Notes under the pieces: model-generated | Databases searched by the model: none | Seen by the model: the letters and a program-made list of their open reading frames with translations, nothing else | Told to the model about the DNA's origin: nothing | Made by a program: the position numbers and the translations under genes | Part shown: positions 17,501-24,975 of the stretch, one piece after another | Numbering within the stretch: the stretch's first letter is position 1 | Layout of the letters: the number at the start of each line of letters is the position of its first letter | NCBI RefSeq assembly: GCF_017948485.1 | Contig: NZ_JAFFSX010000015.1 | Location: 162,983-226,982, forward strand | Length of the DNA: 64,000 nt | From: Streptomyces sp. GESEQ-35 | Lineage (GTDB): Bacteria; Actinomycetota; Actinomycetes; Streptomycetales; Streptomycetaceae | Direction of reading: 5' to 3'

Positions 17501-17709
17501 CCTGCCCTGGCCGCGGCGTCGGCGGCGTTCTGCGCGAGCTCGACAACGAGCCGGTCCCTGTACCCGCCGAGAACAAGGTCTTCCTCGGCGTTGGCGTCCT
17601 CACGGAACCGGGCCGGACTGGTCGCCCAAGCGTCCAGCACCCCGCGACGCAGACGAGCCGTCCCGAAGGGATCCGCACCTTCGCCGGCGGGCCGCACGAA
17701 CTTGCTCAC
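14590..17709 (-). CDS. Sacsin/Hsp90-type ATP-binding protein
   Basis: A protein of about 1039 residues. The N-terminal ~230 residues form a GHKL ATPase domain of the sacsin/Hsp90 kind: ELAQNAADAA (Bergerat N-box), VLFAANTGAPLD, and VGRFGVGFAAVLA. The rest is a long acidic region without recognised domains. Proteins like this are usually labelled Hsp90-like chaperones, but the Hsp90 middle and C-terminal domains are not visible. I prefer GTG 17709 because AGGAGAG lies just upstream; the ATG at 17724 would place that ribosome site inside the coding region. Function unproven. It converges with the small gene across a strong terminator. Confidence 0.8.
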   Translation of the reverse strand: MSKFVRPAGEGADPFGTARLRRGVLDAWATSPARFREDANAEEDLVLGGYRDRLVVELAQNAADAAARAGVPGRLRLTLRDGVLFAANTGAPLDAAGVESLATLRASAKRDARDTAVGRFGVGFAAVLAVTDEPAVVGRHGGVRWSLAEARELAGETAGHSAGLGDEIRRRDGHVPLLRLPFAAEGTAPDPYDTVVILPLRDTAAADLAERLLHAVDDALLLALPGLEEVVIETDDVRTLRRRTEGALTVVEDSREGTTGWRSVSAHGPLTPELLADRPTEERLRPHWSVTWAVPVDADGSPARPRTSAVVHAPTPSDEPLGVPALLIASFPLDTTRRHAAPGPLTDFLVERAADAYAELLADWRPVSTGIIGLVPGPLGKGELDGALRQAILQRLPRTSFLPPAVHGTDDDELPESLRPRDAEIAEGAGADTVHVLAEVLPTLLPAGLERRVELRTLGVARVPLTDAIDRLAGLEKEPGWWRRLYDSLAGVDPDRLSGLPVPLADGRTTIGPRQVLLPTPDGSRVAPEMLARLGLKVAHPDGVHPLLEKLGALPATPRAVLTTPQVRAAVAASLDEDGGISWEDDAALDAEELADTVLALVRDAALEPGDEPWLGALALPDEEGDLAPASELVLPGSPFAQVMRDGELAAVDAELAEKWGEQPLAACGVLAGFALVRATDVVLDPDELEPREGDFAETDDAGLLDAVDVWCEDILDRFPDTPVPPVATELVAVRDLDLVDDDSWPQALALLSKPPLRDAIVEPVRILLPDGTHETVRPYTAWWLRGNPVLDGRRPAGLLAAGGDPLLRGLYEEADATGFEDEQVLRALGVRTSVSALLDEPGGAAELLDRLADPDREVTGAQLHALYSALADLDPEQVTLPDDLRAVVDGDVVVVDAADAVVVDSPDLLPFTDGVPLLPVRPSRAAELAELFQVRRLSQSVTGSVDSEGTEHDVPESVRVLLGALTPSSYVEHEELVVDGVEIDWRLTTDGVLHASTLEGVAAGLAWAARQWPRRFEVAALLEDASRTEELARDRWFD

Positions 17710-18078
17710 GTTGTCTCTCCTCATCAGCCCTCATCGGCGTGAGGATGAAGGTATCGCGCGACACCGACACCGCGGTTCGCCGTCCACCTCCCCGCACCCG
17801 AACTCTCACGGAACGGGGTGTGCGCGTCGGCGGCTCAGGAATCCGCCCGCTCTCACGCCCGGTGCCGGTCGCCGAGTGCGGCTCCCAGTCGGCGCCGGCG
17901 TCGAGATGCTCGTCGACGCGGCGGAGGATGGCATCTTCGTCGGCGCAGAACCCCAACTTCAGCTACATGGAGCAGAGCAGCATGTACGAGGGTTTGGCCC
18001 GGACTCTGGCCAGTCCCCCGGCCGGCGCGCTCCGCGCGGACACCGACGCGGCTGACGTGCGCGCCCTGCTCGACGGAA
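17710..18078. other. Gap with no confident gene
   Basis: This stretch holds the 5' region of the sacsin-like gene and two weak coding candidates. One is a plus-strand frame from ATG 17968 or 17983 (MYEGLARTLASPPAGALRAD, ending TGA 18101). The other is a minus-strand frame beginning at 17956 (MGFCADEDAILRRVDEHLDA). Each has Streptomyces-like third positions for only 30-40 codons. They may be remnants of a lost gene. Confidence 0.4.
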
Positions 18079-18597
18079 TCAGACCGCGACGTCCAGATTG
18101 AGGCGCATGCGAACGTAGTTCACGTCACCCGGACCTGGCCGATGATATCCGTCCGGCTTCCAGCCGTGCCGGGCGTAGAAGACCTGGGCCCGGCTGTTGC
18201 GTTCCCAGGCCTCCAGCACGCCCGCCGAGAGGGACGCGTCGCGGAGGAACTTCACGAATGCGGCGTGCAGGTCGCTGCCAACGCCTTGTCCCCACAGACC
18301 GGGCCGGACGTGGATCTGGTAGAGCTGCCCCACTGCGGTGGCATCGACGTCGGCTTCGTAGGGCGGGCCCATCGACAGGACCCCCACCAGCTCGCCGCCG
18401 CCTTCCGCGCACAGCACAGTCCTGTCGTCCCGACGGACGGCACGCATCCAGCCCTCCCGACGGTCGGAGAGCGCACCGGAAGACGTGAGCGCCGCATCCG
18501 ACAGCCCGCCGGCCCGGTAGTACGCCGCACGGGCCAGCGTGTGCAGGTCGGTGATCCTGTCCACGTCGCCGACGTTCGCCGCCCGCAGATGTGTCAC
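18079..18597 (-). CDS. GNAT-family N-acetyltransferase
   Basis: 172 residues from GTG 18597. GNAT motif A is LYQIHVRPGLWGQGVGSDLH (about residues 92-111) and motif B is WERNSRAQVFYARHGWKPDG. The start GTG overlaps the upstream luxR stop (GTGA), so translation is coupled to the regulator. The much longer open frame reaching 19521 is a shadow over the luxR gene. Substrate unknown. Confidence 0.87.
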   Translation of the reverse strand: MTHLRAANVGDVDRITDLHTLARAAYYRAGGLSDAALTSSGALSDRREGWMRAVRRDDRTVLCAEGGGELVGVLSMGPPYEADVDATAVGQLYQIHVRPGLWGQGVGSDLHAAFVKFLRDASLSAGVLEAWERNSRAQVFYARHGWKPDGYHRPGPGDVNYVRMRLNLDVAV

Positions 18598-19331
18598 GGC
18601 GTCTCGGGGAACAGCCTCGCGACGGCCGCCGTACGGCTCGACACACCGAGCTTGCGGTAGACGTTCTCCAGGTGTTTGCGGACCGTGCTCAGCTCGACCA
18701 CGATCTGCCGGGCGATGGCGTCGTTGCTCAGACCCTTCGCCACGGCACGCATGACGTCGAGTTCGCGGAGCGTCAACCGCACGGGCGCCTGCCGTCGCCG
18801 GGCGGCCTCCCGGTAGATGTCGTACAGATGCGGGCGCATCAACTCCAGTGTGAGCCTGTCCCGTTCGCTGAAGGGGCGCGTGCTCTCGCGGCTGAAGGTG
18901 TACATGCGGATGCGGCCGGGGGCGGTGGGCAGGGGCACCACGAGCATGTTGGGGAAGGGGCGTAAGTAGTCGGTGTACAAGGCCAGGTTCCGGAACTCCC
19001 GCGTGGCCATCCAGTCCGTCAGCTGGGAAACCTCCAGACCACCGGGGCTTCGCTCGACCGCGACGCAGTGGGGATGCTGGTGCTTGAAGCGCCACCAGAC
19101 CTCGCTGTCCGGCATGGGGTAGTGGCCGCCGTACTCCACCTCCTGGTCCCCGAAGAAACACCGGGTAGGCAGATCCACCTCGCCGAACTCCGCCAGGTCG
19201 CAGGGCACCAGCCGCCCCAGCCCCTCCAGCAGCGATCGCGGCGGGACCTCGTCCCCCTTGTCGTGCCGTGCCTCGTCGATGACGCCGAGCATCGCCCGCA
19301 TGTGGCTCTCGGTGATCGAGTGACGGCTCAT
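18594..19331 (-). CDS. LuxR-family transcriptional regulator
   Basis: 245 residues from ATG 19331. The C-terminal ~60 residues form a LuxR/NarL helix-turn-helix (LTLRELDVMRAVAKGLSNDA, then VELSTVRKHLENVYRKLGV). The N-terminal ~170 residues are an uncharacterised sensing region with many Trp and Pro residues; there is no phospho-acceptor domain. It shares four bases with the downstream acetyltransferase and presumably controls it. The frame stays open to 20039, but the extra part is a different gene remnant and non-coding DNA. Confidence 0.85.
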   Translation of the reverse strand: MSRHSITESHMRAMLGVIDEARHDKGDEVPPRSLLEGLGRLVPCDLAEFGEVDLPTRCFFGDQEVEYGGHYPMPDSEVWWRFKHQHPHCVAVERSPGGLEVSQLTDWMATREFRNLALYTDYLRPFPNMLVVPLPTAPGRIRMYTFSRESTRPFSERDRLTLELMRPHLYDIYREAARRRQAPVRLTLRELDVMRAVAKGLSNDAIARQIVVELSTVRKHLENVYRKLGVSSRTAAVARLFPETP

Positions 19332-19511
19332 GACCTCGCCCCCCTTCCACAGCCCCCGGCCTGCTTCGAAGGTACGCCCGTTCACCGGAGACCGGGGTCC
19401 GAAGGATTCGCGCAATGACGAATGGTCGCCACGAGGGGGCGAGGCCACCGTGGACCACAGAACATCCGCCCCTCGGACGGGGGGATCGGCTCTTGAACGG
19501 GGGGGAAGTCC

Positions 19512-19880
19512 ATGAACGCACCGACCAAACCGAGGATCACGCGAACAAGGATCCTCGCGGGGTCCGGCGCGGCAGTGCTGGCCCTGGCAGCCACGGTGGC
19601 CACCGAGACGGACGCCGCCGCGACGCCGCCGCGCTGTTACGGCGCGTACGCCACCGTGTGGGGAGGACCCGGCGACGGCACCGTCAACGCCGGGTCGGGA
19701 AGGGACATCATCTGCGGAGACGGCCACGAAGCAGTGGCCAGTGGCGCCGACGCGGACTTTCTCCGGGCCAGGGCGGGGAACTGCCGGCTGTACGCCCATG
19801 ACGGTGTCTTTGACGTCGTACACGGTCATGACGGCTGGGATCGGTGCATGGCCTACCGCGTCGACGACAGGTCCGGGTGA
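19512..19880 (+). CDS. Small secreted protein with RTX-like Gly/Asp segment
   Basis: 122 residues. An N-terminal signal peptide (TRTRILAGSGAAVLALAATV, cleavage near AAA at ~37) precedes about 85 mature residues. These carry four Cys and Gly/Asp-rich stretches (WGGPGDGTVNAGSGRD, HGHDGWDRC) that resemble degenerate calcium-binding RTX nonapeptides. ATG 19512 is preceded by GGGGGG. It is divergent from the LuxR gene. Role unknown. Confidence 0.75.
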   Translation: MNAPTKPRITRTRILAGSGAAVLALAATVATETDAAATPPRCYGAYATVWGGPGDGTVNAGSGRDIICGDGHEAVASGADADFLRARAGNCRLYAHDGVFDVVHGHDGWDRCMAYRVDDRSG

Positions 19881-20000
19881 GAGGCGAATCGACTCACGGG
19901 GCGTGAGCGCCTGAGCTCGGATGATGCCATACCGCAGTTCAAGGATACGGAGCTGCTTGGGCTCGGTGACCGGCTGGCCGTTCGCCATGGCCTGCGAACG
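19881..20000 (-). pseudogene. Remnant of a DUF5753 regulator C-terminus
   Basis: The minus-strand frame reads TEPKQLRILELRYGIIRAQA followed by LTPRESIRL. This aligns with the last helix of the intact regulator at 655-1464 (LFGKYGILRAQALDPDESAKLI). The remaining ~230 residues, including the helix-turn-helix, are absent, and beyond 19881 the frame runs into unrelated sequence. I read it as the scar of a deleted WhiJ-type gene. Confidence 0.5.
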
Positions 20001-20087
20001 CCCCGCCCCGCGCAAGACGGTCTGGGCCGAGTGCGCCATGGAAGCGCCTTGTTGTATTCCCGGCTGAGTCGGGAGGAATTCGGCAGG

Positions 20088-21353
20088 TCAGCCCGCGATG
20101 GAGTCGAGCTGCTCTGCGGCTGGGCGCAGGGCCCACAGGTCGCCGCCGGGCGGCTCCTCCAGCAACGGAACGGCCCGTCGCGCTCGCTTGTCTCCCGCAT
20201 CGGCGGCCGCGTGCACGACGTCGGTCGCCGCGTACCGGTGGAATTCGAGCTCCGGATGCGGCCAGGCGGCGGCTCCCGTCGCGGCGGGCAACAGGTAGTC
20301 CACCGCCTTGAACAGGCTCTGCCCGTCCGGACCTCGGTAGGCCCACAGGTTCACCCCGACATGCCGGCCGATGGCCGCTAGCCGGGTGTAGGCCACCAGG
20401 TCGAAGGTCGAGTAGTGCCAACTCCGGGTGCGAGTCAGCTCCTGGGGCTGGCTGCCGTCAGCCGCGATCTGCGGCGCGATGCGCTTGCTCCGGGCGTCCA
20501 GGACCGTCCGGCGGGCCAGAGCTTTGTCGCCGGTCGCGTAGGCGAGGCCGGCGAGCTGCATGTCGTAGAAGGTGCCGTGGTTGTTGGTGGCGGCGGCCTC
20601 CTGCTTGCCGAAGTCGCTGTTCTTGAGCCAGTCGAGGAAGTCGGTGTTCCACTTGGTCATGCCGGCGCGGTCGGTCTCGGTCCAGCCCGGAGCGCCGGTG
20701 GCCAGAAGGGCGAGCGCGTCGAGGACGCTGGTGTACGACTGTGAGAAGTCGATGATGCCGATGGCACGACCCTCGTACTTGCAGGGGATGAACTGCGCGT
20801 GGTTCAGGTTCGGGTTCATCCTCGTGGCCGGATCCAGGAACCAGGTCCGCAGCACCCGCCCGGCCTTCTCGGCGTACCGCTTCTCGCCGGTGTAGTACCA
20901 GGCGAGGGAGAGGTCGTAGGCGGAGTCGAAGGTCCTCTCGACGTCCTGGCGGTCGGTGCCGGTGTCGACCTCGGGGTTGCGCTCGCCGTCGCGTTGCACG
21001 TACGGGCAGCCCCAGGGGTTGTCGGAGGTCGGGGTCCGGGAGGGCCACCAGTAAGGGGCCTGGCTGAGGTAGTCATGGGCGTCGCCGCCGGGGGCGGGCC
21101 TGGGCTTGTCGACGACCGTCCAGGGGCCCTGGTCCAGCCACCTGTCGGCGCGGACCGTCAACGCCTGGACGGCTCGCCGAAGTTGCGGGTCGCCGCGATC
21201 CAGACGGAGCTTCGTCTGCTGTAGACGGGCGCCGTCCAGGACGGCGGTGTTCGGGACTCGGTGCGCCGTCTGTGCGACTACAGGAACTGAGGCTCCCGTG
21301 GTGAAGGTGGCGAGGGCTGCCAAGAGGATGCAGAAGCGGGATCGTGCGCTCAT
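20088..21353 (-). CDS. Secreted alginate-lyase-family protein
   Basis: 421 residues with a signal peptide (RFCILLAALATFTTGASVPV, cleavage near 30). The Alginate_lyase domain (PF05426) fills the rest. Hallmarks are LNHAQFIPCKYEGRAIGIID and NNHGTFYDMQLAGLAYATGD, the latter carrying the Asn-His pair used in beta-elimination, and the C-terminal RSWHYSTFDLVAYTRLAAIG. It probably cleaves an acidic polysaccharide outside the cell; the exact substrate cannot be read. ATG 21353 has GGAGTGGA upstream. Divergent from the OsmC gene. Confidence 0.85.
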   Translation of the reverse strand: MSARSRFCILLAALATFTTGASVPVVAQTAHRVPNTAVLDGARLQQTKLRLDRGDPQLRRAVQALTVRADRWLDQGPWTVVDKPRPAPGGDAHDYLSQAPYWWPSRTPTSDNPWGCPYVQRDGERNPEVDTGTDRQDVERTFDSAYDLSLAWYYTGEKRYAEKAGRVLRTWFLDPATRMNPNLNHAQFIPCKYEGRAIGIIDFSQSYTSVLDALALLATGAPGWTETDRAGMTKWNTDFLDWLKNSDFGKQEAAATNNHGTFYDMQLAGLAYATGDKALARRTVLDARSKRIAPQIAADGSQPQELTRTRSWHYSTFDLVAYTRLAAIGRHVGVNLWAYRGPDGQSLFKAVDYLLPAATGAAAWPHPELEFHRYAATDVVHAAADAGDKRARRAVPLLEEPPGGDLWALRPAAEQLDSIAG

Positions 21354-21427
21354 TCATCCACTCCGTTCATGTAGGTGGTCCCTCGGACGGGCCGACGCCG
21401 TGCGACTTCAGATGCGTTTCACAGATA

Positions 21428-21440
21428 TGAACGATGTTCA
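21428..21440. promoter_or_regulatory. Palindrome between alginate-lyase-like and osmC-like genes
   Basis: TGAAC-GAT-GTTCA, perfect 5-bp half-sites with a 3-nt spacer, 75 bases upstream of the lyase start and 94 upstream of the OsmC start. The divergent gap is otherwise free of genes. Candidate operator; the regulator is not encoded nearby. Confidence 0.35.
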
Positions 21441-21533
21441 GATGTGCGTTGAGCGGTGAGCATGCCACGACGCCCATGACGGCGGAAGAGGTCGTGCAGA
21501 GCTTGCTCGCCCTCGGTCACTAGTCTCGACGGC

Positions 21534-21974
21534 ATGACCGACAACTCCCTGCGCTCCGTCACCGTCGAGCGCACCAGCAGCGGCCGCTTCGTCGCGACGA
21601 ACGCCCGTGGCGGCACGATCAGCTTCGGTACCGGTTCCGATCCTGAGGGGGAGGCGGAGTTCACCCCGGTCGAGATGCTGCTCGCAGCGATCGGAGGCTG
21701 CACGGCGGTGGACGTCGACGTCGCGACCAGCCGTCACGCGGAGCCCACCAGGTTCTCCGTCGCGGTGACGGGTCACAAGATCAGTGACGAACTCGGCAAC
21801 CGGATGACCGAGCTCGCCGTCACCTTTTCCGTCACCTTCTCGGACGGCGAAGGCGCGGATCGTGCCCGGGCGATCCTCCCCCGGGCGGTCAAGACCTCCC
21901 ACGACCGGCTCTGCACCGTCAGCCGCACGGTCGAGATCGGCACACCCATCGCCGCGACGGTGGAGAACGCCTGA
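21534..21974 (+). CDS. OsmC-family protein
   Basis: 146 residues. It matches the OsmC/Ohr superfamily of thiol-dependent (organic hydroperoxide or related) proteins: FTPVEMLLAAIGGCTAVDVD carries the first conserved Cys, and a second Cys lies near the C-terminus in HDRLCTVSRTVEIG. Early glycine turn GRFVATNARGG is also typical. It acts in the cytoplasm, probably against peroxides. It is closer to the general OsmC-like group than to Ohr or Ohr-associated forms. Confidence 0.88.
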   Translation: MTDNSLRSVTVERTSSGRFVATNARGGTISFGTGSDPEGEAEFTPVEMLLAAIGGCTAVDVDVATSRHAEPTRFSVAVTGHKISDELGNRMTELAVTFSVTFSDGEGADRARAILPRAVKTSHDRLCTVSRTVEIGTPIAATVENA

Positions 21975-22006
21975 CCCACCCGGGCGATCCGGCCTGAGCC
22001 GCCCCG

Positions 22007-22969
22007 CTACGAGTGCCCCAACTCCCCGGACTCCTCGTCCGCCCCCACCGAAACCGACCCCGAATCCGGCGACGGCCGCAGCGGGAACGGGTCCACTCGG
22101 GTCTCGTCGATCACCGGCGGAGCCGGTCGTGGGGGTTTCGGCATGATCGCGGCCTCGGAGTGGCCGCCGCAGCCGTAGGCGAGGGAGACGACGCGGCCGT
22201 CGGCCGGGGAGAACTCGTTGGCGCAGACGCCGAAGGCCTGCCCCATCGAGCCGCCGATCGGGGCGAGGAAGCCGCAGCTCACGCAGGATGCCGGGGCCGC
22301 CTGGGCCATCGCGGTCTTGGGGCCGTACGAGTCTTCCCAGCGGTCGGCGGCGACGTGCAGGCCGTAGCGGGACAGGACGCGGGCCCGGCGCATGCCGAGT
22401 TCTTCCGCGACCGCCGCGATCGAGCCGCGCGAGGGGGCGATCGGGAAGTTCGCCGGCGGCCCGGCCGTCACCTCCGCGTCCTCCGCCTCGACCAGCTCGG
22501 CCATCTCGTGCGAGACAGCGGCGTTGGGCGCCGGCTCGTCCTCGCCGGAGTAGCCGGGCTCCAGGCGCGGATCGTCCTCGCCGGAGTAGCCCGGCTCCAG
22601 GCGCAGATCCTCGGCGTCGGTCGGGAGGAGGTCGCCGGGGCCCATGTCGCCGGGGCGCAGCCGCTCGCTCCACGGGACCCACTCGGGGGCCAGCAGGGCG
22701 TCGGTGCCGGGGAGGAGGACCACCTCGTCCAGCGTGACGACCTTGGCGCGGGAGGCGCGGGCCACCGTGACGGCCCAGCGCCAGCCGCGGTACCCGAACT
22801 CCTTGCACTCGAAGTAGTGCGTGACGACGCGGTCGCCCTCCGAGACGAGTCCCGCGTGCTCGCCCACGACCCCTGGCGCGGCGGCCTCCTCGGCGGCGGC
22901 GCGGGCGAGGTCGACGGCCTCGGCACACAGACGGTCGGGGGTGCGGCTTCGCGTGGTCGCTGCGCTCAC
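22007..22969 (-). CDS. DUF3027 protein
   Basis: 320 residues from GTG 22969. It matches the actinobacterial DUF3027 family of unknown function. A conserved N-terminal half runs VTHYFECKEFGYRGWRWAVT to EWVPWSERLRPGD, and the C-terminal half has a CVSCGF pair and YGCGGHSEA, possibly metal-binding. Between the halves is an acidic linker with a perfect-looking tandem repeat of 12 residues (RLEPGYSGED twice, 22532-22603). The soluble protein has no signal peptide. An upstream open frame to 23158 is discarded. Confidence 0.83.
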   Translation of the reverse strand: MSAATTRSRTPDRLCAEAVDLARAAAEEAAAPGVVGEHAGLVSEGDRVVTHYFECKEFGYRGWRWAVTVARASRAKVVTLDEVVLLPGTDALLAPEWVPWSERLRPGDMGPGDLLPTDAEDLRLEPGYSGEDDPRLEPGYSGEDEPAPNAAVSHEMAELVEAEDAEVTAGPPANFPIAPSRGSIAAVAEELGMRRARVLSRYGLHVAADRWEDSYGPKTAMAQAAPASCVSCGFLAPIGGSMGQAFGVCANEFSPADGRVVSLAYGCGGHSEAAIMPKPPRPAPPVIDETRVDPFPLRPSPDSGSVSVGADEESGELGHS

Positions 22970-23108
22970 AGGTATCGCTTCTCTCCTACGCCGTCTCTCG
23001 GGTGCGCCTTGCCTGAAGGCGGTCAGGCGGAACGGAGCGGACCATTGGGCCGCGTCAACGTCCACGCCCGATCGCGCTCGGGCGCACCTTCTCCATCCAT
23101 TCTGCGGG

Positions 23109-23246
23109 ATGACTGAGAGGCGCGCGGCCGAGAACGTTCGCCACGACGCGCTACGCACGCTACCTGTTCGCTGGCGCTGGGCCTACACCGACGTTGGGTT
23201 TCCGGTGGGCTCTTCCAGACCGGGGGTTGTTGAATTCGCCTTCTGA
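23109..23246 (+). CDS. Possible 45-residue protein
   Basis: ATG 23109 to TGA 23246 reads MTERRAAENVRHDALRTLPV and ends VVEFAF. It lies in the 440-base gap between DUF3027 and the MFS gene. No strong ribosome site precedes it (only GCGGG), no family is recognised, and third-position bias is weaker than in the neighbours. Treat as tentative; the rest of the gap holds the DUF3027 5' region and repeat copy 3. Confidence 0.25.
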   Translation: MTERRAAENVRHDALRTLPVRWRWAYTDVGFPVGSSRPGVVEFAF

Positions 23247-23277
23247 CGTGCCACGATCTGTCGTCTGGCGGCTGCTG

Positions 23278-23324
23278 CGCCGTCTCGGCTGGTCGCGCAG
23301 TTCCCCGCGCCCCTAAAGGGCGCT
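23278..23324 (-). repeat. Intergenic repeat copy 3 (subtype A)
   Basis: Reverse-oriented: GGCTGGTCGCGCAGTTCCCC, then GCGCCCCTAAAGGGCGC. Unlike most copies it sits upstream of a gene start (MFS at 23409) instead of after a stop. Confidence 0.85.
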
Positions 23325-23408
23325 GCGGGGACCGTGGCTGTACAAAAGTGCCGCGCCATCCGTGCCGTAACCGCACTACCCACCCCCATCTCGGGGCACT
23401 ATGGCGGA

Positions 23409-24833
23409 ATGGCAGCCGCAAGGACGCCCCACGGTGCCACCGGTGTCGGCGGGGTCAAGGGGAGCAGCCGGCGCAACGGAACCGGCCGGGTGGGCGGACC
23501 GCTGCGTTCGGTCGGCCGTGCCCTCCACCTGCCGGTGACGGGGCCCGCCCGCGGCATCCGCAAGGCGACGCACGCGCACGGCGCGGGTGAGTCCGGCCTC
23601 GGCAAGCTGATCGAGCTGCACGCGGTGAACGGCGCCGGTGACGTCATGATCACCGTGGCCCTCGCCTCCACCGTCTTCTTCTCGGTGCCGACCGACGAGG
23701 CCCGCGGCCGGGTCGCGCTCTACCTCGGCATCACCATGGCGCCGTTCACGCTCCTCGCCCCCGTGATCGGCCCGCTCCTCGACCGCATCCCGCACGGGCG
23801 TCGTGCGGCGATGGGGATGGCGATGCTCGCCCGGGCGCTGCTCGCGCTGATCCTCTCCGGCGCGGTGATCACCGGTGGCATCGAGCTGTACCCGGCCGCG
23901 CTGGGGGTGCTCGTCGCGTCCAAGTCGTACGGCGTCATCCGCAGCGCCGTCGTGCCCCGGCTGCTGCCGCCCCGCTTCTCCCTGGTGAAAGCCAACTCGC
24001 GGGTCACGCTCGGCGGATTGCTCGCCACCGGTGTGGCGGCTCCCATCGGGGCGGGCCTACAGGCCATAGGGCCCCGCTGGCCCCTCTACGGCGCCTTCGT
24101 GATCTTCATAGCGGGTATGTTCCTCTCCTTCTCCCTCCCGCCGAAGGTCGACTCGGCGAAGGGCGAGGACACCGCCCTCCTCGCCGCCGACGAGCAGCAT
24201 CTGCACGGCCCGCACCGCCGGCCCGTCAAGCGCCCCAATCTGCGCACCGTCGGTATCGCCGTCACCCATGCCCTCGCTGCCAACGCCGCCCTGCGCTGTC
24301 TCTCCGGCTTCCTGACCTTCTTCCTGGCATTCCTGCTGCGGGAGCATCCGCTGACCGGCGAGAGCGCGGCGTGGTCGCTGGGGATGGTGGTGGTCGCGGC
24401 GGGCACGGGCAACGCGATCGGTACGGCGGTCGGGGCCTGGCTGAGATCACGCGCGCCGGAGATCATCGTCGTGTCGGTGGTGGCGTTCGTGCTGGGCGTG
24501 GCGATCACGGCGGCGATCTTCTTCGGGGCGGCCCTGGTGGCGTGTCTCGCGGCGGTCGCCGGGTTCGCGCAGGCGCTGGCCAAGCTGTCCCTGGACGCGC
24601 TGATCCAGCGGGACGTACCGGAGACGGTCCGGCCCTCCGCCTTCGCCCGCTCCGAGACGCTGTTGCAGGTGGCGTGGGTCCTCGGCGGCGCGATCGGCAT
24701 CGTCCTCCCCCTCAACGGCACCCTCGGCCTCTCGGTGGCCGCCACCATCGTCGCCACCGGCTGGCTGACCACGGTCCGCGGCCTGCTCGCCTCGGCCCGA
24801 CAAGGCAACGGCCCGCCTGCGCGGGTGACGTAA
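23409..24833 (+). CDS. MFS transporter
   Basis: 474 residues from ATG 23409 (MAAARTPHG). An arginine-rich N-terminal tail of ~70 residues precedes about 11-12 hydrophobic helices, starting near LHAVNGAGDVMITVALASTV. The first intracellular loop GPLLDRIPHGRRAAMG is the MFS motif A variant. A histidine-rich central loop (EQHLHGPHRRPVKRP) links the two halves. The substrate is unknown. Repeat copy 4 follows the stop, then the DUF2771 gene. Confidence 0.82.
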   Translation: MAAARTPHGATGVGGVKGSSRRNGTGRVGGPLRSVGRALHLPVTGPARGIRKATHAHGAGESGLGKLIELHAVNGAGDVMITVALASTVFFSVPTDEARGRVALYLGITMAPFTLLAPVIGPLLDRIPHGRRAAMGMAMLARALLALILSGAVITGGIELYPAALGVLVASKSYGVIRSAVVPRLLPPRFSLVKANSRVTLGGLLATGVAAPIGAGLQAIGPRWPLYGAFVIFIAGMFLSFSLPPKVDSAKGEDTALLAADEQHLHGPHRRPVKRPNLRTVGIAVTHALAANAALRCLSGFLTFFLAFLLREHPLTGESAAWSLGMVVVAAGTGNAIGTAVGAWLRSRAPEIIVVSVVAFVLGVAITAAIFFGAALVACLAAVAGFAQALAKLSLDALIQRDVPETVRPSAFARSETLLQVAWVLGGAIGIVLPLNGTLGLSVAATIVATGWLTTVRGLLASARQGNGPPARVT

Positions 24834-24836
24834 ACC

Positions 24837-24890
24837 AAAGCGCCCGAAGGGGCGCGGGGAACTGCGCGACCAGCCCCCACCGGCCCGCGG
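24837..24890 (+). repeat. Intergenic repeat copy 4 (subtype A)
   Basis: GCGCCCGAAGGGGCGC hairpin, GGGGAACTGCGCGACCAGCC core and GGCCCGCGG end. It starts four bases after the MFS stop. Confidence 0.85.
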
Positions 24891-24975
24891 GTAAGTCACC
24901 GCCTATCCCGCGGAGCGCACGGCACGCCGTACCCCGCATGGCAGGCGGACAGCGCGTGCCCGATAGCCTTCGCCC

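Noticed and set aside
15115..17742. Very long plus-strand open frame opposite the sacsin-like gene
   Set aside because: It is the complementary shadow of a real 3-kb gene. Its translation is Gly/Arg/Val-rich without domain signatures, which is common opposite GC-rich Streptomyces genes.
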